Assembly (NCBI RefSeq): GCF_000466985.1
Contig: NZ_BATC01000022.1
Coordinates: 1-37,307 of the forward strand
Length of the DNA stretch: 37,307 nt
Reading direction: 5' to 3'
From: Brevundimonas abyssalis TAR-001
Lineage (GTDB): Bacteria > Pseudomonadota > Alphaproteobacteria > Caulobacterales > Caulobacteraceae
Below, piece after piece: positions 1 to 8,480 of this stretch. Within the stretch, counting starts at the first letter, position 1. Each line of letters opens with the position of its first letter. A model generated the notes under the pieces. The model was not told where the DNA came from. It did not search any database and was given only the letters and a program-made list of their open reading frames with translations. A program made the position numbers and the translations under genes.

Positions 1-24
1 CGCGGGGATGAGCGGAAAACGGGA

Positions 25-1265
25 TCAGGCCGTGTCATGGCGGCGGAACAGCCGGCCCTTCTCGGCCCACAGCACGAAGGCCAGCGCCCCCAGGCCGCAG
101 ACCACGAAGCCCACCGACAGGGGCAGGGTCGAGCCGTCGTACTGCTGGCCGATGAAGAACCCGATCAGGCCCCGCCCACGGTGGTGATCAGCCCCTGCAC
201 CGAGGACGCCGTGCCCGCGATGTGGCCCAGCGGCTGCATGGCCAGGGCCCCGAAATTGCCCGGCACCAGGCCGAAGAACAGCATGGTGGCGGCCTGCAGG
301 GCGATGAAGGTCCACAGGGTCTCGTGGCCCAAGGCGGACACCAGCACGTGCAGCGCCGCCATGCCCGTGAAGCCGAACAGGGCCAGGTGCGACAGGAACC
401 GCATGCCCATGCGCTCCACCAGCCGCGCGTTCAGGATCGAGGCCACGGCGATGGCGCCCGCGATGCCCGCGAAGGCGATGGGGAAGACATTGGGCCGGCC
501 GAAGGTGTCGGCGAAGATCTGCTGGGCCGAGTTGATGAAGCCGAACAGGGCGCCGGTGATCATCATCATGCCCAGCATGTAGCCTACCGCCTGGCGATGG
601 GTCAGGCTCTCGCGGAAACCCGCCGCGATGCGGCTGAACTGGATGGGCAGGCGATACTCGGGATGCAGGGTCTCGGGCAGCTTGAGGAAGCACCAGACCA
701 GCCCCGCCGCCCCCGCCGCGCCCAGCACCAGGAAGATGGCCCGCCACTCGGCGAAGAAGAGCACCAGCTGGCCGACGCTCGGGGCGATGATCGGCACGCC
801 GAGGAAGACGATGAAGGCCAGCGACATGACCCGCGCCATGGTCCGGCCCGAATAGCAGTCGCGGACGATGGACACCGCCAGCACCCGCAGCGCCGCCGCG
901 CCCACGCCCTGCAGGGCCCGCGCGATCAGCAGGGTGTCGAAGGTGGGCGCCAGGGCCGCGATCAGGCCGAACAGGGTGTAGATCCCCAGCCCGATCAGCA
1001 GCAGCGGCTTGCGTCCGAACCGGTCCGCCAGCGGCCCATAGACGATCTGCGCCCCGCCGAAGCCCAGCAGATAGGCCGTCACCACCCACTGGCGGTCATT
1101 GTCCGCCAGCACGCCCAGGTCCGCCCCGATCTGCGGCAGGGCCGGCAGCATGGCGTCGATGGCCAGAGCGTTCAGGGCCATCAGGGTCGCGATGGTGACG
1201 ACAAAGGCCCTGAACCCCAGACCGGGATGCGGCGGGGCGGACGAAGCGGAGGCAGGAGCGGACAT
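25..1265 (-). CDS. Bcr/CflA-type MFS drug efflux transporter (frameshifted)
   Basis: A 12-helix major facilitator superfamily exporter of the Bcr/CflA (bicyclomycin/chloramphenicol resistance) type, expected to expel small hydrophobic compounds across the inner membrane by proton antiport. The N-terminus is short and polar, followed by helix 1 with the typical ALAIDAMLPALPQI pattern. The MFS motif A, PLADRFGRKPLLLIG, lies between helices 2 and 3. I chose the ATG at 1265; an in-frame ATG at 1274 is an alternative. One base is missing near 169: the frame stops after GLITTVGGA, and adding one C (GGGGCC to GGGGCCC) continues into LIGFFIGQQYDG and a normal C-terminus ending RRHDTA, about 413 residues. 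The gene lies 52 nt downstream of gcvPB on the same strand and may be read through from it. Substrate unknown. Confidence 0.85.
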
Positions 1266-1317
1266 CGGCTCCATATCGGCGCGCAATAACGGCGGCGCTA
1301 GTCCGCCGCCGAAAGAA

Positions 1318-2897
1318 TCACGCCGCCCGGTTGCTGCCCTCCGGCGCGGTCCAGCGCAGGACCGGCTGGCGGGCCGCGCGGGTTTCGTCCAGACGCCGCA
1401 TGGGGGCGTGGAACGGGGCGCCTTGAAGCGGTCCACGTCGCCGGCCTTGGCCGCCGTCGCCAGCGCGCGCATGGCCTCGATGAAGCGGTCCAGCTCGGCC
1501 TTGGACTCCGTCTCGGTCGGCTCGATCAGCATCGCCCCGTGCACCACCAGCGGGAAGTACATGGTCATGGGGTGGAAGCCCTCGTCGATCATCGCCTTGG
1601 CGAAGTCGAGGGTGGTGATGTCCGTGCCCTTCAGCCACTCATCGTCGAACAGGGCCTCGTGCATGCACGGCCCCTCGGGGAAGGCGGCGCTCATCAGGTC
1701 CGACAGCCGGGCCTTGATGTAGTTGGCGTTCAGCACCGCGTCCTCGGCCACCTGACGCAGGCCGTCCGAGCCGTGGCTCATCATGTAGCTGAGCGCGCGC
1801 ACATACATGCCCATCTGGCCCTGGAAGGCGCACAGCCGGCCGAACGCCTGTTCGGCCTCGTCCTCGGCGAACTCCACCAGCTTGAAGCCGTCCTTGCCGC
1901 CGACCACCCAGGGGGCCGGGGCGAACGGGGCCAGCGCCTCGGACAGCACCACCGGACCCGCGCCCGGCCCGCCGCCGCCGTGGGGCGTGGAGAAGGTCTT
2001 GTGCAGGTTGATGTGCATGGCGTCGACGCCCAGATCGCCCGGCCGCACCCGGCCGACGATGGCGTTGAAATTGGCGCCGTCGCAGTAGAAATACGCCCCC
2101 GCCTCGTGGGTCAGGCGGCTGATCTCGAGAATGTCCCGCTCGAACAGGCCGCAGGTGTTGGGATTGGTGACCATGATGGCGGCCACGTCGTCGCCCAGCT
2201 TGGCCTCGAGGTCGGCCAGATCCACGCGCCCGTCGTCGGTCTGGGCGATCTCCACCACCTGATAGCCGACGAAGGCCGCGGTGGCGGGATTGGTGCCGTG
2301 GGCGCTGGTGGGCACCAGCACCTTGTTGCGGGGCTTGTCCGAGCGCAGGCCGTGACCCGCCGCCCGGTGCGCCGCGCGAATGGCCATCAGGCCGCACAAC
2401 TCGCCGTGGGCGCCCGCCTTGGGCGACAGCGCGACGGCAGGCATGCCGGTCAGGGTGGTCAGCCAGTGCGACAGGGAGTCCATCAGCTCCAGCGCGCCCT
2501 GCACCGTCGACTGCGGCTGCAGCGGGTGGATGTCCGAGAAGCCCGGCAGGCGCGCCATCTTCTCGTTCAGGCGCGGGTTGTGCTTCATGGTGCACGAGCC
2601 CAGCGGATAGATGGCCAGGTCAATGGCGTGGTTCTTCTGGCTCAGCCGCACATAGTGGCGCATGGCCTCGGGCTCGCTCAGCCCCGGCAGGCCGATGGGA
2701 TCGGCCCGCACCAGACCGCCCAGATCGCCGCCGTCGGTCTTGGGCTCCGGCAGGTCGACGCCGGTCTTGCCCCAGCCCTCGCCCTCGAAGATCAGCGCCT
2801 CGTCCTGCAGCAGGCCGCGTCCGCCCGTCAGGGTGTCGGGCTTGGTCTCGACCGTGTTCGGCGTGGTGGGGCGTCCCACCGTGTTCATGGTGCTCAT
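1318..2897 (-). CDS. gcvPB: Glycine dehydrogenase (decarboxylating) subunit 2 (frameshifted near the end)
   Basis: The PLP-binding half of the split P-protein of the glycine cleavage system. With GcvPA it decarboxylates glycine and passes the aminomethyl group to lipoyl-GcvH in the cytoplasm. The PLP lysine is K300 in the NLHKTFSTPHGGG motif. Other conserved segments are YPLGSCTMKHNP and SAHGTNPATAAF. The ATG at 2897 overlaps the gcvPA stop by one base (TGATG), which implies translational coupling. A base is missing near 1420: adding one G (AAGGCGCCCC to AAGGCGGCCCC) gives the expected tail with HAPMRRLDETRAARQP and a stop at 1318, about 526 residues. As written, the frame instead runs on into the MFS gene. 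I infer a sequencing deletion because the rest is fully conserved. Confidence 0.93.
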
Positions 2898-4235
2898 CAC
2901 AGAACCTCCGCCAGGGCGGTCTTCAGGGATTGGATGTCGTCGTCCGTGGTGGTCTCGGTGGCCGCGATCAGCAGCACGTCGTCGAACCCGGCGCCGGGGT
3001 TCAGGCGGCCATAGGGCACGCCCGCCAGCACGCCGCGTTCGGCCAGCTGCTCCACCACCTCGACGGCGTTCTTCGGCAGCTTCACCGCGAACTCGTTGAA
3101 GAAGCGCGGGGTCAGAATCTCCACGCCCGGCACCGACGACACCGCATCGCGGGTCGCCAGCGCCTTTTCATGGTTCAGCAGGGCCATGCGGCGCAGGCCG
3201 GTCTCGCCCAGCAGGCTCATGTGGATGGTGAAGGCCAGCGAGCACAGGCCGGAGTTGGTGCAGATGTTCGACGTCGCCTTGTCGCGGCGGATGTGCTGCT
3301 CGCGGGTGGACAGGGTCAGGACGAAGCCGCGCCGCCCCTCCGCGTCCGCCGTCTCGCCGCACAGGCGGCCGGGCATCTGGCGCACCAGCTTGTCGCGGGT
3401 GGCGAACAGCCCGATGTAGGGCCCGCCGAAGTTCAGGGCATTGCCGATGGACTGGCCCTCGGCCGCCACGATGTCCGCGCCCATCTCGCCCGGCGACTTC
3501 AGCAGGCCCATGGACACCGCTTCGGTGACCACCACGATCAGCAGGCGCCCGCGGCCTGGGCCGCCTCGGCGATTTTCGTCACGTCCGTGGCCGTGCCGAA
3601 CACGTTCGGCGTCTGCACCACCACGCAGGCGGTGTCGGCGTCGATGGCCGCAATCACCGCGTCCTCGGCGTCGATGGCCGGGTCCAGCGCCTGGGTCTCG
3701 ACCCCCACCGCGTGGACCACCGTCTCGGTGGCCGACACATAATGGGGATGCACCCCGCCGGAGATCACCGCCTTGTTCCGGCGCGTCACCCGGGTGGCCA
3801 TCAGCACGCCCTCGGCCATGGCGGTGGAGCGTCATAGAGCGAGGCGTTGGCCACGCCCATGCCGGTCAGGTTCGCCACCTGGGTCTGGAACTCGTACAGG
3901 TACTGCAGCGTGCCCTGGGCGATTTCCGGCTGGTAGGGCGTGTAGCTGGTCAGGAACTCGGACCGCTGGATGATGTGGTCCACCGTCGCCGGCACATGGT
4001 GGCGATAGGCCCCTGCCCCGCAGAAGAACGGCGCGTCCCCCGCCACGGTGTTCTTGCCGGCCATGCGCTTGAGGCTGCGCTCGACCTCGAGCTCCCCCAT
4101 CACGCGGGGCAGGTCCACGAAGCCGTCGCGCCGCGCCGCCTGGGGCACGTCCACGAACAGATCATCCACGGATTTCGCTCCGATGGCGGCCAGCATGGCC
4201 GCGCGGTCGTCGGGCGTCAGGGGGAGGTAGCGCAT
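2897..4235 (-). CDS. gcvPA: Glycine dehydrogenase (decarboxylating) subunit 1 (two frameshifts)
   Basis: The N-terminal half of the split glycine decarboxylase, which assembles with GcvPB into the P-protein. It starts [15 protein letters not shown] and contains the family blocks [23 protein letters not shown], and [20 protein letters not shown]. Two single-base losses break the frame. Near 3831, GACGCTCC should be GACGGCTCC, giving SLYDGSTAMAEG. Near 3544, GGCGCCTGCTG should be GGCGCCCTGCTG, giving AAGALLIVVV. With both restored the protein is about 446 residues, the usual family size, and its TGA overlaps the gcvPB ATG. The start is 29 nt below gcvH. Split P-proteins are typical of many alphaproteobacteria. 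Two independent lesions in an otherwise perfectly conserved gene favour read error over decay. Confidence 0.92.
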
Positions 4236-4263
4236 GGCGGGGAGGTCCGTGCTGAAAGGGGCT

Positions 4264-4629
4264 TTAGAGCGTGGTCAGGTACTGGTCGTAGGCCGCCTGA
4301 TCCATCAGGGCGTCCAGCGCCGAGGCGTCGGCCACCTTGATGCGTGCGAACCAGCCGTCGCCCTGGGGGTCGGCGTTGACCGTCTCGGGGGCCGAGGCGA
4401 GGACGGCGTTGGCCTCGACCACCTCGCCGGCGACGGGGGCATAGACGTCCGAGGCCGCCTTGACGCTCTCGACCACGGCGAAGCTGTCGCCCGCCTTCAC
4501 GGTCTTGCCCACTTCCGGGGTCTCGACGAACACCACGTCGCCCAGCGCATCGGCGGCGTGCTTCGAGATGCCGACAGTGGCCACGTCGCCGTCCAGACGG
4601 ACCCACTCATGTTCCTTGGTGTAACGCAT
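4264..4629 (-). CDS. gcvH: Glycine cleavage system H protein
   Basis: Lipoyl-carrier protein of the glycine cleavage system, shuttling the aminomethyl intermediate among the P, T and L proteins. It has 121 residues, normal for the family. It begins [15 protein letters not shown], and the lipoylated lysine is K57 in [15 protein letters not shown]. The C-terminal helix ends near DQYLTTL. It lies 25 nt below gcvT and 28 nt above gcvPA, so it is the second gene of the gcvTHPAPB operon under the upstream glycine riboswitch. The frame is intact. Confidence 0.97.
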   Translation of the reverse strand: MRYTKEHEWVRLDGDVATVGISKHAADALGDVVFVETPEVGKTVKAGDSFAVVESVKAASDVYAPVAGEVVEANAVLASAPETVNADPQGDGWFARIKVADASALDALMDQAAYDQYLTTL

Positions 4630-4654
4630 TGGCTGGTTCCTTGCGGGCCTGAGT

Positions 4655-5767
4655 TCAGGACTTGGGTTTGCGATAATAGCGGTTGGCGACGAACGGCGTG
4701 GCGACCACCTCGGCGGCCAGCGGCTTTCCGCGCACGATGACGGTCAGCACCGTTCCGATCTCGGAGAACTGGGGCGACACATAGCCCATGGCGATGTTCT
4801 TCCCCAGCGACGGCGACGGCCCGCCCGAGGTCACCTTGCCGATGACCTTGCCGTCCGCGTCGGCGATCTCCGCGCCTTCCCGGGCCGGGGCGCCTTCCTT
4901 GACGTGCAGGCCGACGCGGACCCGCGACAGGCTGCCGTCCAGCTCCTTCAGGATGCGGTCGGCGCCGGGGAAGTCGGCGCGCTCCTTGCGCGACTTCGAC
5001 AGGGCGAAGGCCAGGGCCGCCTCCACCGGGCTGGTGGTCTCGTCGGCGTCGTGGCCGTACAGCGGCAAGCCCGCCTCCAGCCGCAGCGAGTCCCGCGCGC
5101 CCAGGCCGATGGGCTTGACCCGCGCGTCCTCCAGAATGGTGTTCCAGATGCGCTCGGCCTGATCCGCCGGGACCGAAATCTCGTAACCGTCCTCGCCGGT
5201 GTAGCCCGAGCGCGACACGAAACAGTCGGCGCCGAACAGCATCAGCCGCGCACAGTCCATGAAGCCGAAATCGGCCAGCACCGGCTCATACGCCGCCATG
5301 ACCTCGGCGGCCTCGGGCCCCTGAATGGCCAGCAGGGCGCGGTCCAGCCGGGTCAGTTTCGCATCGCCTTGAAGCCCCGCCTCGATGTGGGCGAAATCGG
5401 CGTCCTTGCAGGCGGCGTTGACGACGATGAACAGGCCGTCGTGGTCGGGCTTGCCCGCCATCAGGTCGTCCATGATCCCGCCCTGGTCGTTCAGCAGCAG
5501 GGAGTATTTCTGGCGGCCCGCCTTCAGGATCCCGTAGTCGCCGGGCACGAAGCGCTCGAACTGCGCCACGGCGTCGGCGCCGGTCAGCTTGGCCTGACCC
5601 ATGTGCGACACGTCGAACAGGCCGGCGTGCTCGCGGGTCCAGCGGTGCTCGGCCAGCACACCCTCGTACTGGACCGGCATGTCATAGCCCGCGAACGGCA
5701 CCATGCGCGCGCCCAGCGCCCGATGCGCGGCGTTGAGAGGCGTGGTCTTCAGGGTCTGGTCGCTCAT
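4655..5767 (-). CDS. gcvT: Aminomethyltransferase (glycine cleavage T protein)
   Basis: Releases ammonia from the H-protein-bound intermediate and transfers the methylene carbon to tetrahydrofolate, making 5,10-methylene-THF. The product is 370 residues and intact. Recognisable segments are [31 protein letters not shown] (folate-binding region) and [19 protein letters not shown]. The ATG at 5767 gives [15 protein letters not shown], with GGAG a short distance upstream. The frame stays open further upstream, but that stretch is the riboswitch leader and should not be translated. It is the first gene of the operon. Confidence 0.97.
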   Translation of the reverse strand: MSDQTLKTTPLNAAHRALGARMVPFAGYDMPVQYEGVLAEHRWTREHAGLFDVSHMGQAKLTGADAVAQFERFVPGDYGILKAGRQKYSLLLNDQGGIMDDLMAGKPDHDGLFIVVNAACKDADFAHIEAGLQGDAKLTRLDRALLAIQGPEAAEVMAAYEPVLADFGFMDCARLMLFGADCFVSRSGYTGEDGYEISVPADQAERIWNTILEDARVKPIGLGARDSLRLEAGLPLYGHDADETTSPVEAALAFALSKSRKERADFPGADRILKELDGSLSRVRVGLHVKEGAPAREGAEIADADGKVIGKVTSGGPSPSLGKNIAMGYVSPQFSEIGTVLTVIVRGKPLAAEVVATPFVANRYYRKPKS

Positions 5768-5795
5768 GGGCACGCTCCGGCTGGGGTGGGTCGGC

Positions 5796-5829
5796 GGCGC
5801 ACCGGGCGAAGCTTCGCCCGTCACGCGCC
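5796..5829 (-). promoter_or_regulatory. Long hairpin between riboswitch and gcvT, candidate expression platform
   Basis: The 18-base segment 5803-5820 is a perfect palindrome (CGGGCGAAGCTTCGCCCG). It is flanked by further pairing bases GGCGC and GCGCC, giving a strong stem around an AGCU loop in the gcv leader RNA. It lies directly after aptamer 2 and about 30 nt before the gcvT start. There is no U tract, so I read it as part of the switching or translation-control region and not as a plain intrinsic terminator. The function is inferred from position. Confidence 0.55.
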
Positions 5830-5831
5830 CC

Positions 5832-6035
5832 CGCTGTCCTGAAGCCTGAGAGATTCCGTCCCGTCCCGGCTCGGCGCTCCGCACCGTCCGGGATGACAAG
5901 ACTTGCTCCGTCGGCGAGCCCGAAGGCTGCTTTCCAGCGTTCCTGAGCCGTCGCGGTCCTTTTGCCTGAGCGTTTCCGGGGCGGTTGCGCCTTCGGCTCC
6001 GAAGCCCGGAATCAGGACCTCGATCTCTCCCGCGA
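5832..6035 (-). promoter_or_regulatory. Tandem glycine riboswitch
   Basis: Two consecutive aptamers in the gcvT leader. Aptamer 1 is about 5951-6035. Its P1 pairs TCGCGG (6030-6035) with CCGCGA (5951-5956), and it holds the core strings GCCGAAGGCGCAA and CTCAGGCAAAAGGAC, hallmarks of the glycine riboswitch. Aptamer 2 is about 5832-5939. Its P1 pairs CGCTG with CAGCG, and it has GCCGACGGAGCAA and TCTCTCAGGCTTCAGGAC. A linker of about 11 nt joins them. In known systems glycine binding turns on gcv expression. Aptamer 2 departs from the usual core (CGACGG for CGAAGG) and is lengthened by a REP-like hairpin. The leader begins only about 28 nt after the formyltransferase stop, so its promoter must lie inside that gene, or gcv is read from further upstream. 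Confidence 0.93.
5863..5899 (-). repeat. REP-like palindromic repeat inside riboswitch aptamer 2
   Basis: Read on the minus strand, this 37-nt element begins TTGTCATCCCGG and ends GAGCCGGGAC, forming a stem from TCCCGG and CCGGGA. It matches the element at 37271-37307 at 32 of 37 positions with no gap. It occupies the variable stem-loop of the second glycine aptamer, between GGAGCAAG and AATCTCTCAGG. Confidence 0.8.
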
Positions 6036-6063
6036 GAGCCACTCTTCCCTGTGCGCGGAACCC

Positions 6064-6873
6064 CTAGGAGTCAAGCGGCGCCGGTTGGTGCAGACGCAGA
6101 AACGGCATGGCCGGCGCCGTCTCCAGCGCCCGCTTCAGCCCCTCGGGCGTCGGGGCGGCGGCCAGATAGGCCTCGGCCGCCGCATCGTCGAAGTCGCGGT
6201 TGCGGGTGTAGCGCAACTCCTGCCCCCGATCCTGAACCACCGGCGCCATGGCCGCGATCTCGCCCGAGGCGATGCGTTCGATCAGACTGTCGTGGGCCGC
6301 CTTGACCGCCTTCATGCCGAACACGAACGGGTCCACCGCCTCGATGGGCGGCCGGGCGTGATACAGCATGTCGCCGCTGTCCAGGCCCCGGCTCAGCCGG
6401 TGGATGGTCGCCCCCACCAGATCCGGACGGCCGTCGTTCAGCGCCCAGAAATTGCACGAGCTGCCCCGGTACCAGGGCGACAGGCCCATGTGGATGTTCA
6501 GGGCGTCCCGGCTCACCAGATGGTCGATCAGCGGCCCGCGGATATAGCTGGCCCCGAACACCACGAAGAGGTCGGACTCCAGCGCCGCGCCCAGCCGCTC
6601 CATGGGCATCAGCGACAGATCGCCCATGCGCAGCGGCAGCTGCCGCACATTGTCGGGCAGAAACCGCGCCTGACCGAATACGGTCTGCTCGGCCTCGACC
6701 ACGCGGCCGAAATAGCGCTGCATGACCTCGCTGCGGCGGAAGAAGTCCTCCACCTGCCCCGGGAAGGCGGTGACGCATTCGTGGACCACGAACACCTCGT
6801 CGGCGATGGCGGAAAGACCCTCGGCCAGCGACAGGTGCCGAGGACTGTTCGACGTAAAAAGGGTGATCTTCAC
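6064..6873 (-). CDS. Formyltransferase family protein (probable sugar N-formyltransferase type)
   Basis: A 269-residue cytoplasmic protein with the formyl-transferase fold used by Met-tRNA and sugar N-formyltransferases, which take the formyl group from 10-formyl-THF. The catalytic set is visible: N126 and H128 in NIHMGLSPWYRGSS, and an Asp in LDSGDML (D165). The SPWYRG string is the conserved SPxYRG-like loop. It lacks the C-terminal tRNA-binding domain of Fmt (about 310 residues), so an amino sugar or another amine is more likely than Met-tRNA. It starts with GTG at 6873, overlapping the TGA of the deacetylase (GTGA). Its stop is about 28 nt before the glycine riboswitch. The substrate cannot be read from the sequence. 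Confidence 0.85.
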   Translation of the reverse strand: MKITLFTSNSPRHLSLAEGLSAIADEVFVVHECVTAFPGQVEDFFRRSEVMQRYFGRVVEAEQTVFGQARFLPDNVRQLPLRMGDLSLMPMERLGAALESDLFVVFGASYIRGPLIDHLVSRDALNIHMGLSPWYRGSSCNFWALNDGRPDLVGATIHRLSRGLDSGDMLYHARPPIEAVDPFVFGMKAVKAAHDSLIERIASGEIAAMAPVVQDRGQELRYTRNRDFDDAAAEAYLAAAPTPEGLKRALETAPAMPFLRLHQPAPLDS

Positions 6874-7829
6874 AGCAGCCCCATCTGTCTGGCGATGCGC
6901 CCATGGTCCTCGCGCGGCAGTTCCAGCGGCCCGCCGCCACAGTCATGCAGGTTGGACCGAAAGCCCATTACGATTCCCAGTTCGCCCAGCACTTTCAGGG
7001 TCCGCGCGTCATAGGCGTTGCAGGGATGGCTCATGACCGTCGGCGCGGCGCCCAGCAGGCCGGTCAGGTGGGCGTGGTTGCGCCGATATTCGTCCCGCTG
7101 CCTCGCCTCGTCCAGCGCCGCCAGATCGGTGGGATGGCTGTAGGAATGCAGGCCGATGACGTGGCCCTGATCGCGCAGGTCCAGCAGATGGTCTTCCGTC
7201 ATCCACAGCCGCGCCGCCGCCTGCTCCAGATCGAAGCCGTCGTCCTCGTCCATCAACGCGTCCATCAGCGCTTCGTAGCGCGCCGGTCCCAGCACCCGAT
7301 CGCGCAGGAAGCGGAACCGCCGGTCGGCGTCGGTGTAGAAGTCGAACTGCGCCAGATAGCGCTCCGCCTGGAAATCGCTCAGCGCCGCGCGGGCCTCCGC
7401 GCCATGGTCAGACCGCTCCAGACGGGCCTGAAACGCCGCGTAGAATTCATCGACGTCGCCGAAGCGGGTGCTGCGGAAATGACGGTACAGCTCCAGCCGC
7501 TCGGACCGCCCCTCCAGCACCGAGGAATAGACGAACCAGAACCCGGTCAGGCCGTAGGCCTTCAGCACCGGGGCGGCGATCTCGGACTGGCACAGCAGGG
7601 CGTCGTCGAAGGTCAGGCACAGATCGTCCGGCCCCAGCCGCCCCGCCAGCGCCCGCTCGGTCCAGTCCTGCGGGCTCAGGAACCGGTCGGGGCCCAGCCA
7701 GTCCAGCATGTCGGCCAGTTGCTGGCCGGTGATGGCGCCCTGGCCGTCGGCGTGGCCCTCGCCCCTGAAGTGATGAAACATCACCCCGTGCGGCGGCGCG
7801 GCGTCCTGTCGGGCGGCTGAACGAATCAT
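6870..7829 (-). CDS. Polysaccharide deacetylase family protein, cytoplasmic
   Basis: A NodB-type carbohydrate esterase-4 fold protein of 319 residues. The catalytic/metal motif TFDD is at about residues 73-76, and the metal-binding HSYSH is at 228-232. Between them lies an unusually long insert rich in Asp, Arg and Phe (about residues 105-215). No signal peptide is visible, so it should act on a cytoplasmic or nucleotide/lipid-linked substrate. I chose the ATG at 7829 (MIRSAARQD); an in-frame TTG at 7850 would add seven residues. It overlaps the formyltransferase start by 4 nt, and the two are probably made together. The combination suggests exposure of an amine by deacetylation followed by formylation, which is inference. 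Confidence 0.85.
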   Translation of the reverse strand: MIRSAARQDAAPPHGVMFHHFRGEGHADGQGAITGQQLADMLDWLGPDRFLSPQDWTERALAGRLGPDDLCLTFDDALLCQSEIAAPVLKAYGLTGFWFVYSSVLEGRSERLELYRHFRSTRFGDVDEFYAAFQARLERSDHGAEARAALSDFQAERYLAQFDFYTDADRRFRFLRDRVLGPARYEALMDALMDEDDGFDLEQAAARLWMTEDHLLDLRDQGHVIGLHSYSHPTDLAALDEARQRDEYRRNHAHLTGLLGAAPTVMSHPCNAYDARTLKVLGELGIVMGFRSNLHDCGGGPLELPREDHGRIARQMGLL

Positions 7830-7857
7830 GGGGCCCAGCCTGCCCGCCAAATCCTGC

Positions 7858-8331
7858 TTATGTCTTGCCGGACCCCGCCAGTCGTTCCGCCAGCCCGCGC
7901 GCCGCCGCGCTGACGTCGGCCCAGGTCACGTCGAACCCGTCATCCCCGCCGTAATACGGGTCCTCCACCGGCGCGCCCGCCCGGCCGGCGTGCGCCAGCA
8001 TCAGGCTGAGTTCGGCCTGCGCCCCGGACGGCTTCAACCGCTCGAGATTGGCCAGATTGTCGGCGTCCATGGCCACGATGTGGGTGAAGCGGACGAAGTC
8101 CTCCGCCTTCACCTGACGGGCGCGATAGCCGCCGATGTCGACGCCGTTGCGCCGCGCCGCCGCCTGGGCCCGCTGGTCCGGCGGCTCCCCCTGATGCCAG
8201 CCGCCCGTGCCCGCCGAATCGACCGCGACCGCCAGCCCCAGCCGCTCCGCCTCCAGCCGGAACGCCGCCTCGGCCAGCGGCGATCGACAGATGTTGCCCA
8301 GACAGACGAACAGGACGGCGATTTTCGGCAT
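7858..8331 (-). CDS. Low-molecular-weight protein-tyrosine phosphatase
   Basis: A 157-residue LMW-PTP. The phosphate-binding loop CLGNICRS holds the nucleophile C10 and R16, and the general acid is D124 in VEDPYYGG, so all catalytic residues are present. Enzymes of this family dephosphorylate tyrosine kinases that control capsule or exopolysaccharide chain length, and also act on other substrates. Its stop is 28 nt above the deacetylase ATG, so it is probably the first gene of a phosphatase-deacetylase-formyltransferase unit. A GTG at 8340 is an alternative start. No partner tyrosine kinase gene lies in the window. Confidence 0.92.
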   Translation of the reverse strand: MPKIAVLFVCLGNICRSPLAEAAFRLEAERLGLAVAVDSAGTGGWHQGEPPDQRAQAAARRNGVDIGGYRARQVKAEDFVRFTHIVAMDADNLANLERLKPSGAQAELSLMLAHAGRAGAPVEDPYYGGDDGFDVTWADVSAAARGLAERLAGSGKT

Positions 8332-8480
8332 CTGGACCACTCTTTATTCATAACGCGCGCGAGCCGGTGGCCCCGCGCCGAAATCGGACGTCCGGGTCTT
8401 CTAACCAGCGGCATTACCCGCTAGCAAACCGCCTTCGGGAACGTTGTGATCGTTGTTCCGGCCCACACCGAGGAACCGCC
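8332..8480. promoter_or_regulatory. Divergent intergenic region between LMW-PTP and the mrp operon
   Basis: This 149-nt gap separates two divergent genes and must hold at least one promoter in each direction. It includes a fairly AT-rich stretch (around 8340-8356) beside the phosphatase start and a possible Shine-Dalgarno (GAGGAA, 8470-8475) for mrpA. I cannot assign -35/-10 boxes with confidence. Confidence 0.4.

Noticed and set aside
165..2897. A single open frame of over 900 codons that would fuse GcvPB to an MFS transporter
   Set aside because: It arises because a base missing near 1420 moves gcvPB out of its own stop and into the transporter frame. The repaired gcvPB has its own normal C-terminus and stop at 1318, and the transporter has its own start. 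No such fusion is expected biochemically.
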